Numbered from the stretch's first letter, positions 26,706 to 35,060 are shown. The stretch: 64,000 nt of DNA from Methanoculleus caldifontis (GCF_032842345.1 NZ_WBKO01000001.1:1674001-1738000); one strand, 5' to 3'. Numbers and translations: made by a program. Notes: generated by a model not told the origin, from the sequence alone.

Positions 26706-26767
26706 AAATTTATTTTTGATACCCTTCTAAAACATGTTAACATATTCGTAACGTACGTTTGGAGGAG
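26706..26767 (+). promoter_or_regulatory. Ferredoxin promoter with two 10-bp palindromes
   Basis: A TATA-like AAATTTATTTTT starts near 26706. ATGTTAACAT (26734-26743) and AACGTACGTT (26750-26759) are each perfect palindromes and fall around the expected transcription start and leader. GGAGGAG at 26761-26767 is a strong ribosome site 5 bases before the GTG start. The palindromes are candidate operator sites. Confidence 0.6.
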
Positions 26768-26772
26768 ACAAA

Positions 26773-26946
26773 GTGTCAGCAGTTATTGATATCGAGAAGT
26801 GTACCGCCTGTGAATCCTGTGTGGATATCTGTCCGGCTTCGGCCATCAGCATGGAAGACGGCAAGGCAAAGATCGACGCCGATCTCTGCGTTGACTGCGA
26901 GACCTGCGTCGACGAGTGCCCGTCCGAAGCAATATCGATGGAGTAA
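26773..26946 (+). CDS. Small 2[4Fe-4S] ferredoxin, 57 aa
   Basis: Short gene from GTG 26773 to TAA 26946. Two clusters are fully specified by CTACESCVDICP and CVDCETCVDECP, each a C-x2-C-x2-C-x3-C-P motif. Residues 1-9 (VSAVIDIEK) and the internal repeat symmetry are typical of clostridial-type ferredoxins. It is a cytoplasmic low-potential electron carrier; partner enzymes in methanogens include hydrogenases and formylmethanofuran dehydrogenase. It is transcribed alone between dapB and asd, with its own promoter and a hairpin terminator. Confidence 0.95.
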   Translation: MSAVIDIEKCTACESCVDICPASAISMEDGKAKIDADLCVDCETCVDECPSEAISME

Positions 26947-26951
26947 TCGGT

Positions 26952-26994
26952 CTCGCCCTGATGGGGCGAGGCTTCCTGCCTCTTTTCCCCTGGT
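26952..26994 (+). terminator. Hairpin and T-run after the ferredoxin gene
   Basis: CTCGCCC (26952-26958) pairs with GGGCGAG (26964-26970) around a 5-base loop, followed about 20 bases later by TCTTTT. It lies 5 bases after the ferredoxin stop. The remainder of the gap to 27281 has no gene; a TATA-like TTTTAATACC near 27248-27257 is the likely asd promoter, about 25-30 bases before its ATG. Confidence 0.6.
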
Positions 26995-27281
26995 GCGGCA
27001 GGTCCGCGGACTCGTTGCCGTACCCCGTACGGGATGCCGCTCCTGGCAATAGGTAAGATGACTGTTCCGATTGACACGTCGGATCTTCGGCCGCCCGGCG
27101 CATACGCCCGACGCCCGTATATCTCGAATCTGCGGGGTTTTATCCCGTTTTTATCCTCTATATGCCAGATTATTGAGAAACGGGGCTTTCTGGTCGGCCT
27201 ATCTCCCAACTCCGGCCCTTCATTCCGCAAAATGAAGAAACCATCTCTTTTAATACCACCTACACTACAGATATTTTGTCT

Positions 27282-28298
27282 ATGATTAACGTAGGAGTGC
27301 TTGGTGCCACAGGAGCGGTGGGACAGCGCTTCGTTCAGCTTTTAGCGGATCATCCCTGGTTTAATCTCCAGACGCTCACCGCTTCTGAACGGAGTGCAGG
27401 AAAACCGTATGGCAAGGTGGTCAACTGGCGCCTCGATGCGCCGTACCCGGACAACGTCAGCGATCTCGTCGTCACTCCCACAACCGTCGAGAGTGTCAAA
27501 GACTGCGACCTTGTCTTCTCAGCGCTGCCTGCGGATGTGGCGACGTCTCTTGAGACCGAGATCGCCGACGCGGGTATCGGTGTCTGCAGCAACGCCCGTT
27601 CGCACCGCATGGACCCTGAGGTCCCGCTGGTGATCCCGGAGGTCAACCCCGATCACCTGGGGCTGATCGACGTCCAGCGGGACCGCGGCCGCGGCGGGTT
27701 CATCGTGACCAACCCGAACTGCTCGACCATCGTCCTCGCACTGGCCCTCGCCCCTATCAGGTCGTTTGAGTTCCACGACGTGCGTGCAGCGACCATGCAG
27801 GCGATCTCGGGAGCCGGGTTTGCCGGCGTCTCTGCCATGGACATCTACGACAACGTCATCCCCTACATCGGCTCCGAAGAGGAGAAAATGGAGACCGAGA
27901 CCCTCAAGATCATGGGGAAGTTCAACGGTTCCGAGGTGATCCCCGCACCGTTCCGCGTGAGCGCAAGCTGCCACCGGGTTCCCGTCATCGACGGGCACAC
28001 CATTGCGGTCTGGATCGACGTGAAGGAGCCGGTTGACGAAGTGAAAAAAGCTTACGCAAACTTTAAGTCACCTTTAAGCAATCTACCCTTGCAGCCGGCA
28101 AAGGCAGTTGAGCTCCTCGACCAGTCCGACCGTCCGCAGCCGCGGCTCGACCGTAACCGGGGGCGGGGCATGACGGTATCTGTCGGGAGAATCAGGGAAG
28201 GATTGCGGTTCGTTGCGCTCGGACACAACACCATCCGTGGGGCCGCAGGCGCATCCGTCCTCAACGCGGAGCTGATATGCTCGAAGAAGTACCTTTAG
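27282..28298 (+). CDS. asd: Aspartate-semialdehyde dehydrogenase (archaeal/fungal type)
   Basis: 338 aa. NADPH-dependent reduction of aspartyl phosphate to aspartate semialdehyde, the branch point for lysine (through DapA) and threonine/methionine. Motifs: [17 protein letters not shown], the catalytic Cys147 in [13 protein letters not shown], and [14 protein letters not shown] with the conserved His. ATG 27282 is used; a TTG two codons earlier is the only alternative. A TATA box about 30 bases upstream suggests a leaderless transcript. Alba follows after 13 bases, probably in the same operon. Confidence 0.95.
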   Translation: MINVGVLGATGAVGQRFVQLLADHPWFNLQTLTASERSAGKPYGKVVNWRLDAPYPDNVSDLVVTPTTVESVKDCDLVFSALPADVATSLETEIADAGIGVCSNARSHRMDPEVPLVIPEVNPDHLGLIDVQRDRGRGGFIVTNPNCSTIVLALALAPIRSFEFHDVRAATMQAISGAGFAGVSAMDIYDNVIPYIGSEEEKMETETLKIMGKFNGSEVIPAPFRVSASCHRVPVIDGHTIAVWIDVKEPVDEVKKAYANFKSPLSNLPLQPAKAVELLDQSDRPQPRLDRNRGRGMTVSVGRIREGLRFVALGHNTIRGAAGASVLNAELICSKKYL

Positions 28299-28311
28299 AC
28301 GAGGTGGGCGA

Positions 28312-28587
28312 ATGATAAAGGATAACACAGTATTCGTTGGAAACAAGCCAGTCATGAACTATGTGCTCGCGGTGGTCACCCAGTTCAACAACGGAGCGGA
28401 GGAAGTCGCGATCAAGGCCCGGGGGAAGGCAATCTCACGTGCGGTCGATACGGCCGAGATTGCGCTCAACCGGTTCCTCGAGAACGTGAACAAGAAGGAG
28501 ATCTTCACCTCGACCGAGATGATCGACACCGACACAGGCAAGACGAACGTCTCCAGTATCGAGATCGTCCTCACGCATGCGAGGTAG
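28312..28587 (+). CDS. albA: Chromatin protein Alba
   Basis: 91 aa. Dimeric DNA/RNA-binding protein of the archaeal nucleoid. The N-terminus [19 protein letters not shown], the basic [16 protein letters not shown] helix and the beta hairpin with TSSIEI-like [11 protein letters not shown] are diagnostic. The central lysine in the KARGKAIS segment lies where acetylated Lys16 neighbours are found in other Alba proteins. It follows asd by 13 bases and is followed by two T-tracts. Confidence 0.92.
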   Translation: MIKDNTVFVGNKPVMNYVLAVVTQFNNGAEEVAIKARGKAISRAVDTAEIALNRFLENVNKKEIFTSTEMIDTDTGKTNVSSIEIVLTHAR

Positions 28588-28599
28588 GGTTAGAGGCAC

Positions 28600-28620
28600 T
28601 TTTTTATTCCATCGTTTTTT
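28600..28620 (+). terminator. Double T-tract terminator after alba
   Basis: Runs of seven T (28600-28605 region) and six T (28615-28620) lie 12-33 bases after the alba stop, fitting archaeal oligo-T termination of the asd-alba unit. No hairpin needed or seen. Confidence 0.6.
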
Positions 28621-28830
28621 ACTCTATCGGGATGCACGACGGAACCTATCCGCCGGGCTCCCGTACAGTTCACGCGGTACCTCTCCGTCCCGAGATCTGC
28701 GCTCCCGGGCACCGGAGTACCGAAAAATCGGGTCTTATTTGAGTGAGGATGCCGATATGCCGGTAAAACGGCCTCTCCTACGCCGGTGCACCATAAAGCA
28801 TTTATGACCCCTTCCATAACTATTCTATTA

Positions 28831-29280
28831 ATGAAGTGGCTGGCCTTCGGCGTCATGCTGATGCTGATATCCACTCTCGTCTTGCCCGTAGCAGCGGAGG
28901 GCGAGGAGCGGTACAGTTACATCACCGTTCAGGACGTTACCGTCCGGCTGGAGAACGAGGATGCTTTCGTCACCATGAACTATACGGTCGACGGCGGCAT
29001 CAAGTTTCTCGTTCTCCTCCTCGGAAAATCCGACCTGAGACAGAAGGCGCTCGGCATACTGAACTTCAACGATACGGAGGTCCGCCGTCTCGATCTCGAG
29101 TGTATCGAGGTGCGCGTCAACAACGTCTCCGATGATTACGGACGGGGATCCTACTGGTTCCCGGCGCACAGGTTCGGCGTGGTCGTGCCGTCGGTCACCA
29201 TCGTCACCCCGCACGACATCAAATACTACGAGAACATCAGCGAGTTCCCTGAAGGGTTCGGCTATTTTGCCGGGCAGTGA
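28831..29280 (+). CDS. Exported protein of unknown function, 149 aa
   Basis: From ATG 28831 the protein begins with a signal peptide (MKWLAFGVMLMLISTLVLPV, cut expected near VAA). The mature part of ~125 aa alternates beta strands and turns (YSYITVQDVTVRLENEDAFV, ECIEVRVNNVSDDYGRG, FGVVVPSVTIVTPHDIKYYE). A TATA-like gcatttatg about 28 bases before this ATG supports it as a leaderless start; an in-frame ATG at 28786 would hide the signal peptide. No family recognised. It probably acts at the outer surface or in the envelope space. Confidence 0.72.
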   Translation: MKWLAFGVMLMLISTLVLPVAAEGEERYSYITVQDVTVRLENEDAFVTMNYTVDGGIKFLVLLLGKSDLRQKALGILNFNDTEVRRLDLECIEVRVNNVSDDYGRGSYWFPAHRFGVVVPSVTIVTPHDIKYYENISEFPEGFGYFAGQ

Positions 29281-29324
29281 GAGGGCCGGGGATCCGGTCT
29301 TCGTGGGCAGGTTTCTGCCCGGCT

Positions 29325-30002
29325 TTACGTTTTCGGCAGCAGCCCTATCTCCTCCAGGGCGCGGCGGGTATGACGGGCAACGGTCCCGTCTTTGGGCGAC
29401 GGCGCCACCTCGCGGCAGAGGCGGTCCAGATCGGCTGGCGTGTCGATGTCGTACCAGGGGTCAAGCAGGGAGACCGTGAGGTCCAGGCGCCCGGCAACCT
29501 CGACGGTCCGCTGCGTCACATGAGCCGAGCTCCAGGGGATGCCGGAGAAGAGGCGGGGGATGGATCCGTGCATCCCGATCAGGTAGTAACCGCCGTCGTC
29601 GCAGGGCCCGATGACGAGATCGCTCTCGCGGAGTCTCCGGAAGGCCTCCTCGATATACCGGCCGGGAAGGGTCGGGCTGTCGCTGTCACAGAGCACGGCC
29701 GCCGTTGCCCCCCGCGAGAAGAGCGCCTCTGCAACGGAGGCGAGGCGTTGCCCCAGGTCTCTGCCGGTCTGGGGGAGCATGGGGATCTCCGGGGGGACGA
29801 GCCCGGCGAGGTGCTCGCCCGGAGCCGGAGGCGTGTAGGCCACGAACGGGGCGATGCCATCGAGCCGGGCGAGACGGGCGATCGCGTCCTGGAGGAAACC
29901 GGTGTATAGCCGCGCCGCTTCCGGGGGCGTGAGCGGCGGGATGAGCCGCGTCTTCACCTCTCCCGGGACCGGCACCCGGGCCATAACGGCAGCCGCCTCC
30001 AT
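29325..30002 (-). CDS. rSAM-associated transferase 1 (TIGR04282 / DUF2064 nucleotidyl- or glycosyltransferase-like)
   Basis: 225 aa with a GT-A-like fold. Motifs: the N-terminus VMARVPVPGEVKTRLIPPLT, then DLGQRLASVAEALF, AAVLCDSDSPTLPGRYIEEA, LVIGPCDDGGYYLIGM and LDPWYDIDTPADLDRL. This is the TIGR04282 family, first named for linkage to radical-SAM genes and now often labelled arsenosugar-biosynthesis glycosyltransferase. Its ATG (30002) overlaps the methyltransferase TGA (TGATG), so it is coupled to it. Its usual partner, transferase 2, lies nearby at 31952. The true donor and acceptor are not known. Confidence 0.85.
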   Translation of the reverse strand: MEAAAVMARVPVPGEVKTRLIPPLTPPEAARLYTGFLQDAIARLARLDGIAPFVAYTPPAPGEHLAGLVPPEIPMLPQTGRDLGQRLASVAEALFSRGATAAVLCDSDSPTLPGRYIEEAFRRLRESDLVIGPCDDGGYYLIGMHGSIPRLFSGIPWSSAHVTQRTVEVAGRLDLTVSLLDPWYDIDTPADLDRLCREVAPSPKDGTVARHTRRALEEIGLLPKT

Positions 30003-30787
30003 CACTCTTTCCTGCCCACGACGCGGCACCTGCCGACCTTCCCCTCGTCGGCGGCCCTCGCCCAGAGGTCAAGGCCGCGCTCCACGTCCAGAAAGAGATC
30101 TATCCCGAAGAGCTCGACGATCCGCTCTTTCAGGTCGTTTGCGAGGGCGTCCTGATAACGGTGCAGGTGCGATGAGAACTCCCTGCTGAGGTCTTCGCAC
30201 CGCTCCACGACGAACCCGTGCCGCCGGAGCAGCCTCTGGTATCCGTTCAGGGTCTCCATGGAGGAAAAGAGCATGAAGGCGTTGAGGCTCTCGCGTTCAA
30301 CGTCGCCCATGGGCCCGGCCTCAATCCAGTCGGTGAAGGCGATCCTGCCGCCGGGAGCCGCTACGCGGCGGCACTCGCGTATTAGCCGGTCTTTATCGGT
30401 CACGTAGCACCAGGCGTCCTGCCCCCAGACAATATCGAACGTCCCCGATCGGAAGGGCATATCGAGGGCGTTCCCGAGCCGGAAGGCGACTCGATTGCTG
30501 AGGCCTGCGTCTGCGGTGCGTCTGACCGCCTCGTCCACCATCCGTCCCGTTGCATCGAGACCGGTCACCCTCGCGCCGTAGGTGCGTGCCAGGTGACGGG
30601 CAGGGCCCCCGAGACCGGAGAGGACGTCCAGCACCCGCGTGCCCGCATTCACGCCCGCAACCTCCGCGAGAATCCCGGTCTCCTCTCTCCCGCCGACATG
30701 GATCTCCTCGCCCATCAGCATCTCCCAGATCCTGCCCACAGGCCCCTCGTAGGCCGCAACGACGTCGCCGATGTTGATATCGGGCAC
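30002..30787 (-). CDS. SAM-dependent methyltransferase, class I, GSMT/UbiE-like
   Basis: 261 aa. SAM-binding motif I is VLDVLSGLGGPARHLARTYG, with VTGLDATGRMVDEAVRRTAD and the post-I acidic region, motif II FRSGTFDIVWGQDAWCYVTD and motif III VAAPGGRIAFTDWIE. The GLGGPARHLA form of motif I recalls glycine/sarcosine methyltransferases rather than arsenite methyltransferase ArsM, and the conserved ArsM cysteines are not apparent. GGAAGGTG lies 5 bases before ATG 30787. It sits 6 bases after the radical-SAM gene and overlaps the transferase 1 gene, so it belongs to that pathway. Substrate unknown. Confidence 0.85.
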   Translation of the reverse strand: MPDINIGDVVAAYEGPVGRIWEMLMGEEIHVGGREETGILAEVAGVNAGTRVLDVLSGLGGPARHLARTYGARVTGLDATGRMVDEAVRRTADAGLSNRVAFRLGNALDMPFRSGTFDIVWGQDAWCYVTDKDRLIRECRRVAAPGGRIAFTDWIEAGPMGDVERESLNAFMLFSSMETLNGYQRLLRRHGFVVERCEDLSREFSSHLHRYQDALANDLKERIVELFGIDLFLDVERGLDLWARAADEGKVGRCRVVGRKE

Positions 30788-30793
30788 CTTCCT

Positions 30794-31867
30794 TCACCTC
30801 CCGCCCGCCGCCCGCCAGCACTTCGGGTCGGGCCCCAGGGGGTCTCCGGTCTCGTAGTACGCCATCGCCCGGCAGCCCCAGCAGACGGAGTTCTGCTCAC
30901 ACCGGGCGCAGGCGGATGAGCTCGGGCCCTTCCGTCTCATCCCTGAAAAGAGCAGTTCGTCACGGTGATCCGTTACGATCTCGCAGAGTGTCCGGTCCCT
31001 GATATTCTTGAATCCCTCCCTGATGACCGAGCAGGGCGTAATGTCGCCGTCCACCGTCACGCAGATCGCGGTCCCGCAGTAGAATTTATCGACGTCCATC
31101 GTCCCGAACGAGCGGGGCGAGCCCGGGCAACAGATCGCGTCCCGTGCACGGCAGGCGTCGCGGATCTCGGCAACGGTCGGCACCCATTCCGGGCGGGAGC
31201 ATGCCCCGCCGACCGTGCACATCTGCGTCAGGCAGACCGTCATCCCGAGTTCCTCGCAGAAGTACCGCATCGTCCTCGCAAGGTCGCTCCCGGCAAGCGG
31301 CCGCGTGAACGTGATGCAGTTGACCAGCTCGCTCGCGGGTTTGCCGAAGGCCTGAAGGTTCTCGATACCGCGGCAGATCGCCCGTATCTTCTCCCGGGCA
31401 TCCCCATCGTGGAGCCGGGCATAGATCGCGGGGTCGAGGGTATCCAGGTGGACGGAGATGAAGCCGCCTTCCGTTACGGCGACGGCCTGCTCCGCGATAG
31501 AGGGATCGGCGAGCGGGATGCCGCTCGACCAGATGTTGTTGACGAGACCGAGATCCCGGGCCTGCAGTGCGAGATCGTGCCAGTCTCCGCGGGCCAGCGG
31601 GTCGCCTCCCAGCCAGTCGACGACTCTCACGCCCATCGCAGCCGCCGAGGTGAGGACGGCTGCGATATCGGCGGCGGGGAGTTCCCTGACCTGGCCGGCA
31701 TCGGGCGGGGCGTAACAGTAGCGGCACCCCTGCGGGCAGGCGAGGGTCGACTCGATCTGCAGCGAGTAGACCCGTTCCTCCTCAAAATAGCGCATCACGT
31801 CTCCTGCAGCGGGATGAAGGCAGCCCCGCGTGATGGCCGTATCGACGTTCCGTCCCTCATCGTTCAT
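30794..31867 (-). CDS. Radical-SAM protein with SPASM-type C-terminal cluster domain
   Basis: 357 aa. The radical-SAM cluster motif is CPQGCRYCYAPPDAG (C-x3-C-x2-C) at residue ~43, followed by VVDWLGGDPLARGDW (GGE-like motif) and FISVHLDTLDPAIYARLHDG. The C-terminal part holds more cysteines: FYCGTAICVTVDGDITPCSV and CARCEQNSVCWGCRAMAY ending KCW, as in SPASM/Twitch auxiliary cluster domains. It is the first gene of a three-gene minus-strand unit with a methyltransferase and transferase 1, divergent from transferase 2. It lacks the features of ArsS (DUF3641). The chemistry could be C-C or C-S bond formation on a peptide or small molecule; the product is unknown. Confidence 0.85.
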   Translation of the reverse strand: MNDEGRNVDTAITRGCLHPAAGDVMRYFEEERVYSLQIESTLACPQGCRYCYAPPDAGQVRELPAADIAAVLTSAAAMGVRVVDWLGGDPLARGDWHDLALQARDLGLVNNIWSSGIPLADPSIAEQAVAVTEGGFISVHLDTLDPAIYARLHDGDAREKIRAICRGIENLQAFGKPASELVNCITFTRPLAGSDLARTMRYFCEELGMTVCLTQMCTVGGACSRPEWVPTVAEIRDACRARDAICCPGSPRSFGTMDVDKFYCGTAICVTVDGDITPCSVIREGFKNIRDRTLCEIVTDHRDELLFSGMRRKGPSSSACARCEQNSVCWGCRAMAYYETGDPLGPDPKCWRAAGGR

Positions 31868-31951
31868 GGCAGCAGCCTCGCGAACACGCTCCTACCATGC
31901 GCATCATCATATATCTCGGTGACGGAGATGTGGCTGAGGAGAGGACTCTTC
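31868..31951. promoter_or_regulatory. Divergent promoter between the radical-SAM gene and transferase 2
   Basis: An 84-base gap with a TATA-like CATATATC near 31908-31915 that reads as a box on both strands. GAGGAGAGG at 31936-31944 is the ribosome site for ATG 31952. Shared control of both arms of the cluster is likely. Confidence 0.55.
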
Positions 31952-32644
31952 ATGCTCTCGATCGTCACGCCGGTGCTCAATGAGGAGGAGAATGTCCCCG
32001 CATTTCTGGCCCATATCGAGGCTCTCGAGGGACCGCTTGAGCTGATCGTCGTCGACGGCGGGAGCACGGACGGCACGTGTGCGGCACTCCGGGCGGCAGC
32101 GGGCTCGTTCTCCCGTCGAATCGCCGTGCTCTCCTCCCCGGCAGGGAGGGCCATCCAGATGAACGCCGGAGCCCGGCACGCCACGGGAACCGTTCTGCTC
32201 TTCCTTCACGCCGACTGCAGAATCGCTCCGGATGCCCCGGGTGCTATCGGTCGGGCGCTGGAAGAGGACGGGGTGATCGGCGGGGGTTTCCGTCATGCGT
32301 TTGAGAGTCGCGATCCCCTCCTCTCCCTGACGAGCTGGTTTGGGAACCTGCTGGCGGCGCGGACGCAGACCTTCTTCGGCGACTTCGGCATATTCATCAA
32401 AAAAGAGGCCTTCTTTGCGATCGGGGGATACGAGCCGCTCCCCTACCTGGAGGACGTGGAGTTCTCGCGGGCGGCACGCCGGTATGGAAGGCTGGTCCTG
32501 GCGGACCGTCCCATCGGCGTATCGCCGCGGCGGTATCTCGAGGTCGGGAAGTATCGCCTGAGCGCCGTCTACATCCTGGTGATGCTCCTCAACGTGGCCG
32601 GTATCAGGCCGAAGCGGTTCCTCCGCTACGTCGTTGATAAATGA
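31952..32644 (+). CDS. rSAM-associated transferase 2 (TIGR04283 family GT2 glycosyltransferase)
   Basis: 230 aa, GT-A fold family 2. Motifs: MLSIVTPVLNEEENVPAFL, LIVVDGGSTDGTCAALR, SPAGRAIQMNAGARHATG, LLFLHADCRIAPDA (the DxD-like HADC), FFGDFGIFIKKEAFFAIGGY and YLEDVEFSRAARRYG, all diagnostic of TIGR04283. The ATG 31952 start is preferred because of GAGGAGAGG 7 bases upstream; longer in-frame versions run back through the opposite-strand radical-SAM gene. The pairing with transferase 1 in one locus is typical of the rSAM-associated system. The C-terminal hydrophobic segment (VYILVMLLNVAGI) may associate with the membrane. Confidence 0.88.
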   Translation: MLSIVTPVLNEEENVPAFLAHIEALEGPLELIVVDGGSTDGTCAALRAAAGSFSRRIAVLSSPAGRAIQMNAGARHATGTVLLFLHADCRIAPDAPGAIGRALEEDGVIGGGFRHAFESRDPLLSLTSWFGNLLAARTQTFFGDFGIFIKKEAFFAIGGYEPLPYLEDVEFSRAARRYGRLVLADRPIGVSPRRYLEVGKYRLSAVYILVMLLNVAGIRPKRFLRYVVDK

Positions 32645-32660
32645 GGGGATGCCCGAACCT

Positions 32661-33785
32661 TCACGCGCCTCTCTTCAGCGGGACCGGCTCTCGCTCGTCC
32701 ACCCAGCGGCCGAGGAGCGACTGGAGGTAGACGCCGAAGAACGCGCAGAAGAGACCGCCGATCGTCGCGAAGATGATGTACTTCACTCCATCCGCACTCG
32801 TTATGGGGAAGCCGGGGATATCGCTGATCGAGAGGATGTAGATGCTCGCACCGTAGGCGATGGCCCCTATGGCGAGCACGAAGAACGGCAGGGCGACCAC
32901 CCGCTGGATCGCCTCCCGCTCGTTCAAGAAGACGTCGATGATCTTTCCAACCGATGCAACGAGGCCGGCGGCGGTGAACCAGATGATGGCACCGTAGATG
33001 AACGCGAGGATCTGGAAGAAGATGCCGAACGATGTGTAGTACTCAAGGAGGCTGATGAGGCCGAGGACCAGCCCGACGATCCCGAGCAGTATCGCGGCGA
33101 TATAGGAGACGAAGGTGAACCGGCCGCCGTGCAGCGACGACTTCAACGAAGTGACCAGGTAGCCGAAGACCTCGTCGATACCGACGCCCTTGAAGAGCAG
33201 GTAGGTGCCGATGACGCCGACGACGACGATGGTTGCCCCCTCGGGATACCCGAGCAGGTACCCGAGGGCATACAGGAGCATGGCGAGGCCGACCGGGACC
33301 AGCACAATCTTCGAGACCTTCGGGTCGTCGAGAAGCCGCTTGAGGATATAGTAGGTCCCTTCGAGGTTCGGCATCTGGTTGACCACGACCCGCCGCACGC
33401 TGCTGACCGGCACCCGGGACTGGATGATCGGGAGGACGTACTCGTCCTCGGCACCGTCCGTCACCAGGATGCAGGATGTGGAACCCGTTGCCGTGAGGAT
33501 CGTATCGATGTCCGCCGCAATCCTCCGGTCGCCCTCGAGCATGTTCATGTGGTTGCCGCAGAGGACGGCGACGGCGACCTCCTCCCCCCGCTTGACCAGG
33601 TCGTCGTAGAGCCGGATCGTCTCGAAGATCGCGTTGATGTCGGAGTCTTCGGGATCGGTCAGGGCAAGGGATGTGGCCGCATGGAGGCATGCCTCTCTGC
33701 CCACGATGGGACCATCGATCCGGGCTTTGAACCCCAGATCGTCATCGCGATCGACACAGAGGACGAGCGTCCGCTCTTTTGCCAT
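32661..33785 (-). CDS. DUF373 family integral membrane protein
   Basis: 374 aa. The N-terminal soluble domain (~1-150) begins with TLVLCVDRDDDLGFKARI and includes AVLCGNHMNMLEGDRRIAAD and VTDGAEDEYVLPIIQSRVP; the C-terminal part (~155-360) has about seven membrane helices. This is the archaea-specific DUF373 group, of unknown biochemical role; the Asp-rich N-terminus suggests metal or nucleotide binding. ATG 33785 matches the family start; an ATG four codons upstream sits directly against GAGGAG and is too close to it. It converges on transferase 2. Confidence 0.88.
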   Translation of the reverse strand: MAKERTLVLCVDRDDDLGFKARIDGPIVGREACLHAATSLALTDPEDSDINAIFETIRLYDDLVKRGEEVAVAVLCGNHMNMLEGDRRIAADIDTILTATGSTSCILVTDGAEDEYVLPIIQSRVPVSSVRRVVVNQMPNLEGTYYILKRLLDDPKVSKIVLVPVGLAMLLYALGYLLGYPEGATIVVVGVIGTYLLFKGVGIDEVFGYLVTSLKSSLHGGRFTFVSYIAAILLGIVGLVLGLISLLEYYTSFGIFFQILAFIYGAIIWFTAAGLVASVGKIIDVFLNEREAIQRVVALPFFVLAIGAIAYGASIYILSISDIPGFPITSADGVKYIIFATIGGLFCAFFGVYLQSLLGRWVDEREPVPLKRGA

Positions 33786-33842
33786 GCAATAGAACATCTC
33801 CTCGGATCTATTAAATAATTTGCAGCAGGGGATAAAAAAGTA
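33786..33842 (-). promoter_or_regulatory. DUF373 promoter and upstream gene's T-tract
   Basis: On the minus strand, ACTTTTTTATCC after the coiled-coil stop looks like a T-rich terminator and AATTATTTAATA about 25 bases before the DUF373 start looks like its TATA box. Confidence 0.5.
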
Positions 33843-34703
33843 TTAAATAAGTTTTGCACGCTGCAGCAGGAGCAGGTCGTCGGTCGTGAGTTTTTCTCCG
33901 CCGCGGAACTGCTGGAAGATGCGCTCCGCCTCTTTCCGGACGGCCTTCTGCTCCTTGGTGACTTTGGTCTTCTTGGTCTTCTTACGCAGGCCGGAGATGA
34001 CCTTGTCGTAGTCGCGGAGCTCCTTCTGGCAGGCGATGAACTGCTTGTGCTCCTCGTCGGCCGACTCCTGGGCCTCGACGAACTGCTGGTGAGCCTTGTC
34101 CGCCTCCTCGCGGGACTTGTCGGCCTTCCGGTAGGACTCCACCATCAGGTCGTGGTGCTGCTGTGCGGCCTCGGCCTTCTCGGTGACGTCTTTGTGGATC
34201 TCGGAGGCAAGCCTGCGAAACTCGCGGGCGTCGGTGAGCTTCGTCCGCATCTCCTTGTTCTGCTCGAACTCGGCCTCCTGGTCCTTTGCCGCCGCCTTCA
34301 GCTGCTTGATCTTCTCGATCAGCTCGCGCTCTTTATCGGTGCTGTAGACCTCGGTCTGCTGCTTGAACTCCAGGTGCTCGATCTGCTTCTGGATCTCCTT
34401 GACGCCCCGGTTCTTGAGGTTGCCGTGGTCCTTCTTGAAGGACTCGATCTCATCGAAGAGCGTGTTGGCCTTGTCGTTGTAATCGTTTCTCTGGTCCTTC
34501 AGCGCCTGAACTTCCTCGTTGATCTTGTCCCGCTGCTCCTTGTGCTGCTGCGCCTCCTCGACGAACTCGCGGGTCTGGGTGTTTAAGGTGTTGCGTTCGC
34601 GGGCGTTTTTGCTGGCGAGCGCGTTCAATTCATTGCGCCGGTCTTTGTGCTGTTCAGACTCCGCAAGGACTTTCTTTCTCTTCTCAATCAGATCGTTCAG
34701 CAT
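33843..34703 (-). CDS. Long coiled-coil protein (COG1340-like)
   Basis: 286 aa, almost entirely charged heptad-type helix from residue 1 to ~245 (for example IEKRKKVLAESEQHKDRRNE, KIKQLKAAAKDQEAEFEQNK), with a short C-terminal segment FRGGEKLTTDDLLLLQRAKL. It matches archaeal coiled-coil proteins grouped as COG1340, sometimes mislabelled phosphoserine phosphatase; no phosphatase motif is present. It is probably a structural, filamentous or chromosome/cell-division-linked factor. It lies upstream of DUF373 and near ftsZ on the same strand, though a 357-base gap separates it from ftsZ. Confidence 0.8.
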   Translation of the reverse strand: MLNDLIEKRKKVLAESEQHKDRRNELNALASKNARERNTLNTQTREFVEEAQQHKEQRDKINEEVQALKDQRNDYNDKANTLFDEIESFKKDHGNLKNRGVKEIQKQIEHLEFKQQTEVYSTDKERELIEKIKQLKAAAKDQEAEFEQNKEMRTKLTDAREFRRLASEIHKDVTEKAEAAQQHHDLMVESYRKADKSREEADKAHQQFVEAQESADEEHKQFIACQKELRDYDKVISGLRKKTKKTKVTKEQKAVRKEAERIFQQFRGGEKLTTDDLLLLQRAKLI

Positions 34704-35060
34704 TCTCTACCAATCCTCGATATTCGGTACCTGTCTCATATCCCCGCCAGCAGGATCGCTCCCGTGTGTCCAGAGGGATACCGGAGGCTGATGTAGCGGC
34801 TACACCACAAGAAAAGACGTTTTCCGGACTCGTCTTCGAGGCCGTCGTTCAGCGGTCTGTTCATGTGTTCAACCTCGGTACTTGGCAATCGCAGAACTTG
34901 TGGTTCTGCGCCCTGCACAATACACCCCGTGCTGGAGGGATTATACAAGAACGTCTATATTTCAAACGTCATCTCTGCTATTAAGTATTTCGCAGGAGAA
35001 TCGGGCGGCGCGCTGCCGGGGGGCGATCGGGACAAAATGATATAAGGGGGTTGGGTGACT
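34704..35060. other. Intergenic region between ftsZ and the coiled-coil gene, with a stem-loop
   Basis: 357 bases without a supported gene. It includes GCAGAAC-TTGTG-GTTCTGC (34892-34910), a 7-bp stem with a 5-base loop, and an AT-rich patch near 34947-34985. On the minus strand a 42-codon frame starts near 34864, but no family or ribosome site supports it. The region may carry a leader or small RNA upstream of the coiled-coil gene. Confidence 0.35.

Noticed and set aside
30002-30787. Arsenite methyltransferase ArsM
   Set aside because: The neighbours suggest it, but the ArsM cysteines are not seen and motif I is of the glycine/sarcosine methyltransferase style.
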